A stretch of DNA of 64,000 bases from Neurospora intermedia (taxonomy: Eukaryota > Ascomycota > Sordariomycetes > Sordariales > Sordariaceae): positions 6,101,001 to 6,165,000 of the forward strand of contig BTPP01000001.1 in NCBI GenBank assembly GCA_037102815.1, written 5' to 3'. The position numbers were made by a program, and so were the translations under genes. Shown in pieces: positions 40,296 through 52,443 of the stretch. The notes under the pieces were generated by a model. The model was not told the origin of the DNA, searched no databases, and worked only from the letters and a program-made list of their open reading frames with translations. Position 1 is the stretch's first letter; the number at the start of each line of letters is the position of its first letter.

Positions 40296-40899
40296 GGTTT
40301 TGGTGGTGATGTTTAGATGTAAATTTCTGAAATAAAAAAAAATTCAAGATTTTCGTGATGAGTTTGGGAAGTGTGGATGGTAGATGACTTGTTGAGTTGT
40401 AAGCAATAGGCAGGATTGAAAAGGTGAAGTCTGTTGGAGAATGAATGTGTAAGTGAGTGAAAGTCTTTCCCCGGAGTTGAAAGCTCTCCGGACAAGGAAG
40501 TGAAAGACAGCAATTGCGGAGCCCTAAAAGCCCGAAGTAACGGAGCGGCAATCTTTCCCACGAGCCCCGCAGTGGCCCCGTGGAGCTCCGTAGGGCGGCC
40601 CCACATCTTCCAACTTCCATGTTATACCTTAGCCCGGCCGGCGTTGGGTTTGGGGGGTCTTTCCTTCCCCCATTGAGTTCTTGACGATGGCAACTTCCAG
40701 ATCTGAATAACGGAACAACAGTTATTGGCAACCACTGAAACCCTTTTTCTTTCTTTTTTTTTTCCCTCGCTGTTCAACTTTATCTTTGAACAATCTCTCA
40801 GTCTTCTCCCATTCATTATCGCCGGCTTACAAGTGACCTCATCTCGTACCAACCATCTGGCAATTATCAGCATCCGCAGTCAATAACAAATTACCAAAG
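40296..40899. other. divergent promoter region
   Basis: Separates the small acidic-protein gene (minus) from the kinase gene (plus). It contains an A/T-rich run at about 40328-40342 and a poly-T run at about 40748-40764, as is common in fungal promoters. Confidence 0.45.
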
Positions 40900-42015
40900 A
40901 TGGAGGCACAAATGGATCGCTTGGTCGAGAGGGCATGGGATAAGTTTCTTGACACGCCCAATGATCAGAGACTCTGTATGTGCTCACCGGTTCTTCTTCT
41001 ATACTCTCCCCCGTCATCAAACAGCCATCATACTCGCCTCCAGCATGCCTTTCATATTCGTTTAGTGACTCGTACATCTCGACCTTCTCTGCATCAGGTG
41101 ACGGTGGACATTTCGGGTCATACACTACCAACTCACCTCGCTGAATCCTTTTGCTTCGTGACAATAAACATACTAACCATCTCTTCCCTAAACAGTGATC
41201 GCCATAGCAGGTATCCCCGGCTCTGGTAAGCCTTCTTCTCCTCCTTCTTTTCATCTTCCCCCTCCCCTTGTTACCAACCCTCTCACCAACCTAACTAACC
41301 CTATCCCACAAAAAACCAGGAAAAACAACCCTCTCACAAATCCTCGCTCACCGCCTTAACCTCCTGCACGCCACCGAATATCCCCTTGCTTCCATGTCCC
41401 CCGAATTCGCCACCGCCCTCCCCATGGACGGCTTCCACCTCACGCGCGCCCAACTGTCCGCCATGCCCGATCCGGAACTCGCACACGCCCGACGCGGTGC
41501 GGAATTTACTTTTGATGGACAGGGGTTCTATGAGCTGGTGAAGGAACTACGAAAGCCGGTGACGTCAGCGAAAACGGTGTGGGCGCCTAGTTTTGACCAT
41601 GCGTTGAAGGATCCGGTGGAGAAAGGGATCGAAGTCGGACCGGAGGTGAGGGTGGTGGTTTTGGAAGGGAATTGTGAGTTTTTATTTCTTCTCTTCAGAT
41701 TTTCCCTGAAATGGAACGGGGGGTAAAGCTGACAAAAGGAAATAAATAGATCTCCTACTAGACCAAAAACCCTGGTCTAATGCTGCCAAATTGATGGACC
41801 TTAAGTTCTTTGTCAGAGTGCCGTTCCCCGTTGCCAGGAAACGATTGGTCAAGAGACATCTGGCTGCTGGGATTGCGGCCACGGAGGAGGAGGCGGATAA
41901 GAGGGCGGTGGAGAATGATTTGGTCAATGGGGCTCTGATTGAGGAGTTGTTGAGGGAGGATGAGGTGGATGAGGTTGTGGAGAGCTTGGAGGATGGGAAG
42001 TGGGTGCACACTTAG
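40900..42015 (+). CDS. P-loop kinase of the Yfh7/uridine-kinase-like family, 241 aa
   Basis: Predicted ATP-dependent small-molecule kinase. Four exons (40900-40975, 41196-41225, 41320-41673, 41750-42015) close in phase to 726 nt. The Walker A motif GIPGSGKTT is built from two exons by removal of the intron at 41226-41319, and exon 2 is only 30 nt. Downstream are the family features PMDGFHLTRAQL (substrate side), FYELVKELR, VVVLEGNYLLLDQKPW (a Walker-B-like strand) and FFVRVPFPVARKRLVKRHLA. Yeast Yfh7 has the same order; its substrate is not established as far as I know, so none is claimed here. The stop TAG at 42013-42015 is followed directly, in the same frame, by 62 sense codons of Ser/Asp/Glu repeat. 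Confidence 0.88.
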
Positions 42016-42204
42016 GCAGTGAGTGACGTGAGTGAGAGTGACGAGAGTGACGAGAGTGACGAAAGTGAGAGTGACGAAAGTGAGAGTGACGAAAGTGGCG
42101 AGAGTGACGAGAGTGACGGAAGTGAGAGTGGGTATGAGGCGGGGAGTGAGAGTGAGTGGTGGACAAAGACGAATTGGAGAGGGAGACGGAGACAGAGAGA
42201 TTAA
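42016..42204 (+). repeat. minisatellite encoding an in-frame Ser/Asp/Glu tail behind the kinase stop codon
   Basis: Imperfect repeats of GAGAGTGAC and shorter AGTGAC units fill about 42024-42135. They are in the same frame as the kinase, separated from it only by TAG, and would encode SDVSESDESDESDES and similar, then GYEAGSESEWW and a basic end before the next stop at 42202-42204. Either this is a 3' UTR minisatellite or a former (or readthrough) C-terminal extension. Confidence 0.7.
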
Positions 42205-43334
42205 TTTGATGGAGAAAGCTTTTCAAGGTTGAGAGGCAAGTTTGAGGGCTTGTAGCGAGCTGTGTTCGGATCATGTTTACTGTGTATGATCGGGTTTGAG
42301 GTTCATGAGTTCGAGGCAGCGTTGAAGACATCACATAAAGCGTGTTATTACAGCGAGCATTGTCTCCCGGTATTGGTTTTTTCCACTGTCTATAGCTTAG
42401 AACTACAGTCCAACACTAGTTTGTTTATCACTCTGGTACGAAAAAGCCAGAAATCTACTAGATATAGGGGGGGCCTTCGGCTTTCTATCGGATAACGCCT
42501 GCTTGTATCTGACAAGATTGTTGAGACCTTGACCGAAAGGTCGTAAGAGAATAATCCGAACACGTTATGGTCAGTGCATCATACTTTGGCTCCTTGGGTA
42601 TCCTCTCACAACACATCTAAGCATTTGTATTACAACCTTTGAACTCAAACTCCCAGGCAATTTCTTCCAAGGAGTTCTAGCCAAGTTGTTTTCGAATAAC
42701 GGTAATCCCTATCACTGTTTTGTAACGGACTCTCCTAACCACAACAGGAGTTGGCATGGTTGGACTGACTCACTGGCTCAATTGGTTGATCGCCCACTAC
42801 CTACCATAGAGACAAAGCCACAGCCAAAGAAAGGTCTCATCCATTTTATTAGTGGACAAGAGCGTCGTAAGATATATAACATCTTTCAGTCTTTGAAAGA
42901 CCTGAAAAGAAAATGGAGAGAGAAAGGCATCATAAGATGAAACGCCCATCAAAGAGAGACTTTCTCCTTTCAGTAGCGTTACAGACCAAACCCTAGCCAT
43001 TATACCATATTGCTTCATACGGACAACTTCTTTTATAAGGGTTAAAAAGAGCCTCGATACTTTCCACATGGACTGATGAGCGAAGAAGCAAAGTAACGAA
43101 CAAATAAACAAAGCAGTATCGTATTATATATAGGGGGTATCTTAAGCGTGCCAAGCAAGTATTGGTATGGCATGGTATGTATGCATGTGCAGTGCGTTCA
43201 AGTAATATGTACTCTTATGATCGCTCTGACCGACGCCTGTCCTGCCTGATATTCATTCGGCCGACCCGTGGCGCAAAGCCTATGTATGTGGGTGTTTTGC
43301 CTTTTTGCGTCGATCCATCCAATGACAACGCCCT

Positions 43335-43336
<2 letters not shown>
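42205..43336. other. intergenic region
   Basis: No coding signal; includes the 3' flanks of the kinase and of the fusion membrane-protein gene. Confidence 0.5.

Positions 43337-43373
<37 letters not shown>
43337..43373. repeat. (TA)n microsatellite
   Basis: About 18 perfect TA dinucleotides, 60 bp downstream of the stop of the fusion membrane-protein gene, within its likely 3' untranslated region. Confidence 0.95.
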
Positions 43374-43375
<2 letters not shown>

Positions 43376-43433
43376 CCTTTTTCATTTCTGCATAAATTCA
43401 TCAATCATAAGGGTATCAGGTATCTCTCTCTCT

Positions 43434-46400
43434 TCAATCCTCCAAAATTCGCGTATCCAGCTGTAACTGCGGAAGGTCCCAAGGTGCAGTCTGCCTTTCC
43501 CATTCCGGAGTCTCTGGAGCCGGTGGATTCGGGTTCGGGTCCCTCGCCTCGTCCGCTCCGCTCATGGGATCTTCTTCACTCTCCCCTTCCTTACGAGGCG
43601 GTTCATCTTCACCACTAATCTTCTTCCCTGACTGTTTCTCATACTGCATCTCCGGCTGCAAATGTTGTTGCATCTGTCCCTGACCCTGCTGCTCCTGCCG
43701 AGACCTCCTCTTCTCATCCCTAATATTCTCATCAGGGGTCTCCTCAGCGCCAATCCCCATACTTCGCGATAACCTCTTGAGCATTCCTCCATTCTCCGCT
43801 CTTGCCGCCTTCTGTGCAGCTTTGACTCTTTCTCTTTGGCGTTGGGCAATGATTTGGTCAAGCGTCATTGGGTTTTCGCTGCCTCTGCGCTCGGAAAGGA
43901 ATACCCCCCTTCCTCCTAACCCGCCACTGCCGTCTTCAACATCCCCGCTTCGCCGTCTTTTCTGCGAAGCAGTGTCCATAACATGATCAGACATTTCTCT
44001 CGCGTCTTGAACAAAGGTGAGGAAAAGGGGGTAGACCATGGTCATGGCCATGAGAATAACGACGACGATGAAAGAGGTCTGGATGCTTGCGCCTCTTTGC
44101 AAGATAGCGTACGAGACAAAAGGCCAAAAAGCCGGGCCGGAGCCGCCCATCGTTAGCCAAGCGGCTGTTTGCTTTGTTCTCTTTCCTTGGCCGCGCATGC
44201 CGAGGGAGAAGATGAGTGGCCAGATGGGGCCTTCGAAGAAGAAGAAGAGGATGATGGGGATGGCCATGAGGTTGGGGTTAGAGGCGGGTTTGTAGACGAC
44301 AGTCACTAAGATGAAGACTGTCGCTAGGGCGGCGCAGATGCTGAGGATCGTGCGCGGGGTTGGGATGAACCGGCTTGTGGATCCGCGCTTCACATGTAAA
44401 TAGCAAAGGTAGGCGGCGATGAAGCGTGAGATGGCAAAGGCGGTATGTGACACGACGAGGTAGTTGAGCGTCCTTATTTCGAATCCTTCGGGCTGCGAGT
44501 TTGGGTAGGGCTCGTGCGTTGGGGAGAAGGTGGTCATGAGGCGAGTGAAGAAGACGGACATGTTTTCTTGGGCCGCGACATAGAACCATTGGGAGAAGAC
44601 GGCGAGGAGGATGCACCACGTTCGTAGCGACACACCGCCAATGGAGCGTTTCTTGGGTTCGACGGGGAGGCGTTCGGAGAGCCGGCCGAGTTCGCGGTCG
44701 GTTACTTCGGGTAAGGGAGAATAGTAAAAGAAGAGTGCGAGTAGTACGCAGAGGAGGGTGATGGTGAGGTAGGTCCATTGGACGTCGAGCAAAGTCACGG
44801 GACTGTGTTTTCGTTCTTCGATTTTGTGGAAGAAGACGTTGTTAGCGAGCACACCACTCAGAACGGCTCCGACGGCTTGTACGCCCTGAGCTAGGAGCAG
44901 TCGCATATCGGCATACTCGGGCGGTCCGCAGAGCACAAGAAAGGGGTTGGCGGCGGTTTCCAAGACGGCCAATCCGAACCCAACAACGAAGCTACTGGCC
45001 ATGAACCCGCCATAGGCCGAGAGGACGGCACACGGCCAAAACATGATGGTTCCGACGCCGTAGATGAGCATACCCACAATGAAGGTGGCCTTGAAGCCAC
45101 CGATGGGTTCGATATCGCCACGTCTTCTCCTTCTGAATCGGCGATGTTCGTCGTGGCAGAGCAGCCAGCCCCCTACGAGAAGAGGTCCAAGGAGATAACC
45201 ACCGCCAAAGTAGACGCTTGTCAAGCCCAAAGCTTGTGCCGTGCTCATGTGAGCCACGTTTGCCACGACGTTGTTGAGAGTGTTGAGAAGGCCATACGAG
45301 AAGCCCCAGAGGAAGAAAAGGATGCTGACGATGGTGCAGTACTTGAGTGATTCCGATACCGAAGATTTGACCATGCTCTTTGGCTTTTTCATTTCCACGA
45401 AACCAAAGTAGATATGGTTCTCTTGGGCTGAAGAAAATCTTCGTCGATCCGGGAAGGTAGGCGTCCTGCCTTCGGGTCCAGTGATTTCGTTGGTGGCTGA
45501 TGCTGCCAAAAAGTCTCTGATGGAGATCTCGTCGGACAGTCGGTCACTTTGAAGACGGACCTGCTCTGGGGCTTGTGGGGCGCTTGCGTGGGAGTCGCTC
45601 AGTGTCGACGACGTAACTGGTTGGCTGCTGTCGGAGTTATCCCGCTTGAAGGCGGCGTCTCTATCCCGGGTGCTGCTGCGAGTTCCGTCGGGGTCGATGA
45701 TCATGGCAGGAAGGATTCGGATAATCAAGGGTTTCAGGGTCGGGATGCAGGCGCAGATGATGCCGACGTTGACCTCGACAGCCGACCACATCAAAGAGAA
45801 TGATGCGTTCCAGGGGAAATTCACACTCTGACCGTAAATGGCGCTGGGGTCGTCTGAAAAGTTCATGGATACGATACCCACGGCCTGCTGGAGGTAGTAA
45901 ATCCTGACGACGTCGACGATCGACACAAAGATACCAAGAGTAAAGGTAAGGATCAGAATCGTCTTTTGTCTCGGGGGGAGACGCATGCCGGTGAGCACGG
46001 GAATAGGGAGAGCCAAGATGGCTAGATCAGTAACTATGTTCACGGGGGCGGAGCATATGAACTCGGTCAACAACGGCAGACACTTGGCCGACTCAACCCT
46101 GATGTCCCAAGCAGCTGGCAGCGGGCTGCACTGAAAGATGTTCATGAAAGTGAGGATGGTTCCAGCAACGTTCACAATCACTAGGACGGCCCAGGAGGCC
46201 ATCCGAAGGACCTTTTGCGTGTTCTTGCCCAGGCGAAGGTAGAAGACGAGGATGGACGTCTTGGTGGCCATAAGGGCCGGATTCTGTGACCCATGTAAGT
46301 GGATGTGTACGGATTATCAAAAGTGATATAGGAGAACACATACGTATAGGATGGAGAAGACATATTCGCACATCCTCAATCCTGGCCGGTGCTGAGGGTG

Positions 46401-46703
46401 AATATCCACGTCATGACGACCTAGACCACGCCTCGTGGCCATGTCAATGGTGATGGATAGGGCCAGGCTAATGAGCCAGGCAAGGATGATGATGTAGTCA
46501 TCCCATCCGACTCTGCGGATGATTCCGATACGAGACACCATTCGAGCAACGACGAAGAGGGTAGCCAAGCATATTGTCACCGTGGTGACGACGAAGACGG
46601 CGGGCCCTCGGTCGGGCACGTCTGGTGAGTGGTTGTGAGAATAAGCCTCCATGTTGAGGTTGCCGCCTGGCAGGGCGATGCCAGTCAAGGAGGCCGGCAG
46701 CAA
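43434..46703 (-). CDS. fusion of a fungal Rhodopsin/PTH11-like 7-TM domain to a fucose-permease-type MFS transporter, 1069 aa
   Basis: Two exons (46703-46344 and 46283-43434) close in phase. Residues about 20-325 form a seven-helix domain of the fungal Rhodopsin (SAT4/PTH11-related) type: RRVGWDDYIIILAW, ATKTSILVFYLRL, IFQCSPLPAAWD, TDLAILALPIPVL and WSAVEVNVGIICACIPTLKP. After a 100-residue hydrophilic linker (GFVEMKKPKSM), an MFS domain starts near residue 430: FFLWGFSYGLLNTLNNVVAN, SVYFGGGYLLGPLLVGGWLL, SFVVGFGLAVLETAANPF, and later helices up to about residue 875. This half resembles the FucP/sugar MFS family. A long charged tail with a polyglutamine-like segment ends the protein. Exon 2 is one uninterrupted reading frame across both domains, so the fusion is not an artefact of splicing choices. 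Substrate and signal are unknown. A later ATG (MEAYSHN) is a possible start. Confidence 0.88.
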
Positions 46704-49700
46704 TGAATCAAGTCTTTGGCTCGATCACGTCCACAGCGTCGCCATAATCCTTCAAGCCGCGACATAGGGGAGGATTTGGAGAAGATGGATGCGGGTGCCG
46801 GGAATATTTGGAGGACCCTTCTAAGTCATGACCGGGGGGGTGAGGTCCTTCTAGCGCATCGCCCAGTCTCGACTTGGCAGTAGATGGCGAGGTCAGTGTG
46901 ACTGTGAAACAAAGAATCGTGTGTTGGCTGGCGTTATGCTAAGGCGGCGGCGTATATCGAATATCGAGCCTAACCAAGGTAGTCGGAGGTTGAAACGGGG
47001 AACTGAGTCAAGAAGATCGGTGTTCCTGGCTGTTGCCGAGTTCCAGAAAGCTTTAGCTGTCACGACTCAAGACAATTGTGTTTTGAAGACGTCGGTGGTG
47101 AGGCGTTCAGAGTCTCGAACTTGGTGCTTGTTGTTAGGTCTTTGGGGATGTGAGATGTCGGTGTAAGAAGAGGAAGGTGAGTTGAACAGGAGGGTCAGGA
47201 ACTCTGAGGCGGAGATTGGTGGAGTTGGGATCTGCCTCGGACGACATCGACAGTGGAGAGCCCGTTAGAGCAGCCCGACCGATCCTTATGCTGGTCACCT
47301 TTTTCACACTAGTGTAGTGTACATAGTGTGGTGTAGTGTCCTGCTTGCAGCTTTGCGTGTTCGTTTTCGGCCGAGGAGCACACACAGCACGAGGAGGCTG
47401 TTGAGTTGAGTTGAGTTGAGTTGAGGGTTCAGTCCAGTTCTACACTAGCAGTACACTACTTACTGCTAGCAGTAGGGATGAGCCGCTAGGACTGAGACAG
47501 AACGATATATCACAATCAAAAGTCATGTCGTACTTTTTGTCCATTTCGAGGTAGCATCGCACCTCCCGGGAGAGTGGAGGCAGTAAATTTTTTTTTTTTT
47601 GAATAAAATTGTGCTTTTGGTGATTGAGGGGTATACATAAAGGCGGTAAAGAGTCGCGAGAAAACCGGAGGTCATGCCGGTCCAAGAGATGGCGTGCCTC
47701 TTGGGTTGTTGAGGTCTTTGCTCGCTGCAGAGTGCTTTCTTGCAATGCCACCCTCTTTTTCCTACTTGGCTGATGACATCGGTGGACGAATCAAGGCAGT
47801 CAATGTTACGCTGGCCCCAGCTTTTTGGGAACCATTGTTTGCTTGGCAAGGGAAATGATCTTCCCGCGGGCCAGTGGACGGGGAAGAAGGGACGGGTGAG
47901 GTTTCCTTTTTCCTTCGCGAGACAAGGAGGAAGAAGAAAAAAATGGAGGTGGCGAAGAGGGGTTCACCACTCATCTTGCTTGGCTTTTGAGGGGAGACGA
48001 CCGGGAGCATGGAACAGCCCGAATCTCCGCATGGAGCACTTGGTCAAAATACGGGGGTTAGGGGGGGACCAGCAGTTACGTGGACTAATTCAGCCATTAT
48101 AAACGGTCGTGCTTTCCCAACCATGCCCGTCACTGTTTCCCGTTGTTCTTTCTTTAACCGCCTCCAGTAAGAAAAAGTGCAGATCACGAGTTCCAATTAT
48201 TCAAGTGAATAAAAGAAAGACAGATCGATGCTGGTTTTGTTTGTTAGCTCGCTCGACACTTGCGACCTCCTCGGACAAGGGGAAAAAAGACAAGGAATAT
48301 GGGATGTGACATTGGTCCAAATCACCCCAAGCAAAAAGCCAGGGTCAAAAACACAACCATCGATCTGACTCCATTCACAAAGATGCAAATGGCCAACAGG
48401 ATGCTACACTACCCTAACAGTCCCGCCTGGCCATCTTGAAAAGTGGCACACTGCCCTAGCGCGGAACAGCTCCGCCCAGTCTGCAAAAGGGGTGACTGAC
48501 CGAATCTCGATGTGGGTGTTTGCGATCATGTTGTGTTGTTTCCGAGCAGGCCGCTGGAAGATGGATGGATGCTGGGTGCGGGTTGGGGACGACGGGCCGG
48601 GAATTGCATCAAACCTCCGTAACGCCCGCCGCTGATGAACACAAATCGAAGATTCGAAACGAGACGGAGTGGGTTTGTGATATGCAAAACATGCCTTTCA
48701 GCCACATACGTACTGTACGTAGTGTAGTGCACAACAATCTCCCATTCTGTTTATTCCCACGGCATGGCCACATGGCTATGTAACACGGTTAAAAAGGAAA
48801 ATAAAATGACGATGTGCCGTCGCCTAGGAAATAGCGAGTCGTTGATTCAGTTCCCGCCCGGGGTCTCACTTATTTACCCCCCGGTAGCATCATGGTTAGG
48901 TAGTTTTTATTCCAGATCACACAGTTGTGAAATCCGTTTCATATTTTCTTGGCAAAGAACAACGAACGAAAGGAAAGACTTTAACGATCCTGTGACGACG
49001 GATTGACGACTCTTGTTGATATCTCCACTTACCACTACCCTACACTACCCTATTGAACAACATCGGCGCCAGCGGCGGCTACATATCCCAATGGCACTCA
49101 CTTCTAGAAATAACCACTACACAAAAAAATCGTATAAACACCAGTCAGTAATAGAGTTTCACTCGGCTGTTTTTAGCTGCAGCAGGCGGTGCAGACACTC
49201 GAGACAATTGCATGAATTGCATGAAGAAACGAAACCCACTTTCTGCCACCAAAAGTTGCCTACTGTCTACAGTTACATACCTTGCACCCTGCCTTTTGCA
49301 GTTGTTATTGGGCGGTCTCGGGTCACGGTCCCGTCCGCACGCAGCATCCCCAGCCCGCTAGCTAGGTATAAACTGACACCTACATACCTCTACATAACCG
49401 CCCCGGCGCGCCCCCGCCCCGATGGAAACGACAATACGCACACCGACTCCGAGCATTGTGAGTCCGGGCCGGGATCGATAACGTATCTATTTTCATCGCC
49501 AAGGGGATCACGGCCTGGGTAAAGTCTAATGCCGAAACATTGCATTCAAATACCTAAGCTGCTTTTGCCGTTGCCGACGTTGGGTGGCTGGATGAGGCAG
49601 CGCATAATCATGGGATGTCGTCCATCTTTCGGACACCTCCGGCGGTGGGCATCCGCGCGAACCAGATCTGACCAACGAACACCGGCCCGATATCCACGCC

Positions 49701-50022
49701 GATTCAACACATACAATACCGGAGTGGTGGGGCCGGGACGGGGTCTCATTGACACCAACATTCGGCTCCGTGTGCTTTTCTGTTCAAGAAACACTCCGCC
49801 TACAACGTAGATCGACTTGATTATACGAAACGAGCAACTCTGATCGTGAACCCATGAACGTTATGTCAATTCATCATAATGAATCCCTAGACCAATGCAA
49901 TCCCCTCCTCTCAGTGCTTCGTAGTAGCCTGCCTGCCTACCCACAGAATCTACATGTCTATATGACATCTATATAATATCCAGATACATGTGTATATCAT
50001 ATTCAATAACCAATATCACCCC
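46704..50022. other. 3.3 kb intergenic region
   Basis: The part beside 46704 should contain the promoter of the fusion gene. A (TTGAG)5 pentanucleotide repeat lies at 47401-47425 and a poly-T run at about 47588-47600. ORFs up to 169 codons show no motif or codon bias. No RNA gene recognised. Confidence 0.45.
47401..47425. repeat. (TTGAG)5 microsatellite
   Basis: Five perfect tandem copies of TTGAG in the long intergenic stretch upstream of the fusion membrane-protein gene. Confidence 0.95.
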
Positions 50023-51656
50023 CTAGTTAGCAAAGATCCTAACCTTACCCTCCGCCCCATCCACACTCCCTGTAGCAACCACACACCTAATCTGAACACT
50101 CGCACTCACACTTCCCACCGTGGCCGCTCTCCTCCGCGCCGCCACCACCGGATCCGCCAGCGAACTGCCCTCCGACCTGCCATTCCCCGCCGTGGCATCC
50201 GCATCCTTCACCACCGGCGGCGCCCACCTGATACAGCTCACAAACCCTTCATACACCCCCGTCAGCGTCTGCACGCACCTGCCCTCCTGGCTCAGGTCCC
50301 AGCACCTCATCGTCCTATCATCCGCTACCGAGAGCAGATACTTTCCGCCCGGGTGGAACACCAGTCCTCTCACCCAGTTATCATGTCCCACCAACACCTT
50401 GATACAATTTCCCCTCCCATCCCACAACCGTATCTGCTTATCTCTCGACCCTGTAGCCATAAACTCCGCGCTCGAGCTCGGCGGCGGCGCCCTCTCCAGC
50501 CCCGCCAGCTTGGCCAAGTGGGGGTACGCCGTCGGCGGCGCAAACGCGCAGCAGAGATTATAGTTCTCATGCCCAAACATCACCAGCCTGCACTCCGCAT
50601 CCCTCCCACCTGCCAAGTCCCACAAGCGGACCGACTTGTCGCTGCCCGTCGACAGCAAATACCGCCCATCATGACTCGGGCAAACCGCCCTCGGCCAGTC
50701 CACATGGCCCAGGATGGTCTTGACGCAGTACCCCGTCGTGACATCCCATATTTTCAGACTGTTATCCTTGCTCGCACTCACCAGCAAGTTGCCACTGGCC
50801 GGCGCGCCGGCCGCTCCGCTGGGGATGAACCGGACGGAACTGACAATGTGATCGTGACCCGGCAAAGTGCGAATGTTCTTGTACTCGTCGCTCGGGTCCC
50901 ACAGCTTGATGGTCAGGTCGGAACTGCAAGACGCCAGGAGGGTTCCGCCGCGCGGCCCGCCAAAGTCGACGTCCAGCACGGCTTTGGTGTGCCCCTTGAT
51001 GGTCCGCTCTAGTTCGCCGAGCTCCCAGTCCCAGATCTTGATGGTGTAGTCTTCGGACCCCGAGGCCAGAGAGGTGAAGACCGGGTGGAAGGCGACGCAG
51101 GTCACGGGGAGGCGGTGAGATTCGAGGACGTAGCGCGGGGGGGCTTTGGGGAGCCAGTTGGTTGGGTCTTGAGTGCGGCGCGAGAGGGAGGAAGGCGTGG
51201 CATTGTCGATTTCGGATTGGAGGAGGTGATTGCGGGATTCGAGGTCGAGGATCTGTTTCGTTAAGGAGAGGACATTGTTAGTTGGCTACATACCTCCAAG
51301 GTAGGTGCGAGATGTTGAAAGAGGTTGGATGGACAAATAAGTAGCGGACCTTCTTCTGCAACCGGACGACACTCGTCCACTTCTTTTCTAGGAGACCTTC
51401 ATATTTCTTTGCCTTTTCCGCGTCAAAAGACTCTTCGGCAAGATCGAGTTCATCCCTCAACGTAGCCGCCGTACTCGCGAGGTTCTTGGAGGAGAGGTAT
51501 GCTAGGATCGACTTGTGCCTATTCCCAAAATCATCATCAGCAATTGCGCTCCTCGCGTAACACTTCGTTTGTTAGGAGAAAACATGGAACTTACAGCTCC
51601 TCAGCCTGCCGGGTGGTCAACAACGGAGTGCCAATCTGAACTGAAGCTTGAGCCAT
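50023..51656 (-). CDS. pac1: nuclear distribution protein PAC1/LIS1 (dynein regulator), 486 aa
   Basis: Binds cytoplasmic dynein with NudE/Ndl1 and keeps it attached to microtubules, so that nuclei migrate along the hyphae. Three exons (51656-51595, 51518-51350, 51252-50023) close in phase to 1461 nt. A LisH dimerisation motif occupies residues about 9-41 ([20 protein letters not shown]), followed by a short coiled-coil ([32 protein letters not shown]). Seven WD40 repeats follow from about residue 110, with [76 protein letters not shown] and a final strand set ending VRIFAN. The last repeat is lengthened by a disordered insertion (about residues 435-460). Filamentous fungi often keep two LIS1 copies; which one this is cannot be told here. 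Confidence 0.94.
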
Positions 51657-52443
51657 CCTGGAAAGAAGGTTCCAGTGCCGGACGGCAGCAGCAAGACTAG
51701 CTATGTATGCTTATTTCCATGTAGTCTAGAGCATGGGCACAATGTGCCACGCGTCCGAGTCGAGGCGTCACATTTGTGAAGTGGCCTGGTACGATTTGAT
51801 GTGGAATGGCGGAGCAGATTGGCACAGAGAAGCAGTGGAATTGGTCGGCTGGTGCTGGTGATGGCCCGCTGGTGGCCCGCTATCCGGACGCTACACCTGT
51901 CCGGCCATGGGTCGTTGAGCCGTTCCGCCCACCCTTATCGGCATTGGGAGGGAGATCTGGGGTCCTTTCCGTGCTTCAACGGCTATCGCGACCCCCTGTT
52001 GGTGATCCTCGGTGCCTGCCGGGGTCCCCTAGGATTAGGGTTGAAGCGCTGCAACTACAGTACATAGAGGTATTTGCTGCTGCAACCCGCTATCGTGCGC
52101 CAAGTGGAACTTTACGATGGTGATAACAAACCGACGACGACGACAACAAGAGGACAACAGGGACAAGACACTTCAACAATTACAGTCATTGAGAAATCAT
52201 CTCGGGTTAAGAATACTTAGAATTCTCAGTCCCAGTTTCTAGGATTATACTTCTTGTTCCCGCGTGTCGTTCTTCCGGCTATTCCATGTCTCAGTGGAAT
52301 AGTATCAATTAACCAATCGACCTCTCAACCCCGTGAGCGAGGTTGTGTAAGTGACTTTGGTCTCTTGTGACTCAACTGATTCTGAGCCCGTGATGAGAGT
52401 TGCTCTTGAAAACTCCACCTACGAGAACCATAAGTAGTCAAAA
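51657..52443. other. divergent promoter region
   Basis: Lies between PAC1 (minus) and the formyltransferase gene (plus). No coding signal. Confidence 0.5.
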
